From Solirubrobacteraceae bacterium (GTDB lineage Bacteria; Actinomycetota; Thermoleophilia; Solirubrobacterales; Solirubrobacteraceae): a DNA stretch of 6,306 bases. The notes beneath the pieces were generated by a model. That model was not told where the DNA came from. It searched no databases and worked only from the letters and a program-made list of their open reading frames with translations. A program made the position numbers and the translations under genes. Every line of letters starts with the position of its first letter. Position 1 is the first letter of the stretch. The DNA lies in contig JASHYF010000167.1 in assembly GCA_030043235.1 (NCBI GenBank), positions 1 to 6,306 on the forward strand, read 5' to 3'. Positions 6,160 through 6,306 of the stretch are shown here, in pieces.

Positions 6160-6306
6160 GTGCGGTCGCACACCCGCCTGCCCGCGCTGCTCGCAGCCGT
6201 GGCGCTGCCGCTCGTCGCCGCCGTGCTCGTGCTCGGAGCGCCGGGCGCTGCCGCGCTCGACGTGTACGGCTCGCCGCGCGCGGTGCCCGGCGCCGGCGGC
6301 TGCCTG
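6160..6306 (+). CDS. N-terminus of an exported protein of unknown function, 3'-truncated
   Basis: From GTG 6160 the frame stays open to the window end (49 residues). An in-frame TGA at 6154-6156 lies just upstream, so this GTG is the only start that keeps the whole signal peptide. The sequence begins MRSHTRLPALLAAVALPL, continues with a hydrophobic VAAVLVLGAPGAAA, and has a likely cleavage after AAA before LDVYGSPRAVPG. This is a clear Sec signal peptide followed by a Gly/Pro-rich mature start. No Shine-Dalgarno sequence is visible, so translation may be leaderless. I cannot name a family from 17 mature residues. A single-pass signal anchor is the alternative. It is divergent from the secreted hydrolase gene and may share its function in extracellular processing, but this is only suggested by position. 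Confidence 0.7.
   Translation, partial: MRSHTRLPALLAAVALPLVAAVLVLGAPGAAALDVYGSPRAVPGAGGCL

Overview
The window is high-GC bacterial DNA; I counted about 70-72% G+C in two sampled 60-base rows of the larger genes. It most resembles a GC-rich actinobacterium. The reasons are the composition, frequent GTG starts, an SCPx-type thiolase, an XRE regulator of a kind common in Actinobacteria, secreted proteins with IPT/TIG modules, and a perfect match to the Gram-positive LexA operator. A Thermoleophilia/Solirubrobacterales-like source would fit, but that is an inference from memory of such genomes, not from a search.

Layout: (1) 1-884, plus strand: the C-terminal three quarters of an SCPx-type thiolase, cut by the window edge. 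(2) 885-942: a short convergent junction with a GC-rich hairpin. (3) 943-1239, minus strand: a 98-aa XRE-family DNA-binding protein. (4) 1240-1459: a divergent control region with a long imperfect hairpin, a 13-bp direct repeat, a second hairpin and an 18-bp perfect palindrome containing a Gram-positive LexA/SOS box. (5) About 1460-5194, plus strand: a very large secreted S53 (sedolisin/kumamolisin) peptidase with signal peptide, pro-domain, complete catalytic set and about five IPT/TIG-like modules. (6) 5190-5219: a perfect inverted repeat whose two arms carry the stop codons of the converging genes. (7) 5215 to about 6132, minus strand: a secreted alpha/beta hydrolase of the PHB depolymerase/feruloyl esterase (LpqC-like) family. 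(8) 6160-6306, plus strand: the start of a divergent gene, of which only a signal peptide and a short mature stretch are visible.

Three of the five genes encode exported proteins: a peptidase, an esterase and an unknown. This suggests a stretch devoted to extracellular breakdown of proteins and esters. The thiolase is intracellular and looks functionally unrelated. No two neighbouring genes share a strand, so there is no operon here; each gene has its own control region or convergent end. The most unusual feature is the LexA-type operator placed just before the secreted peptidase gene. If real, it would tie an exported acid-type protease, or the divergent XRE regulator, to DNA damage. I saw no RNA genes, insertion sequences, CRISPR arrays or attachment sites.
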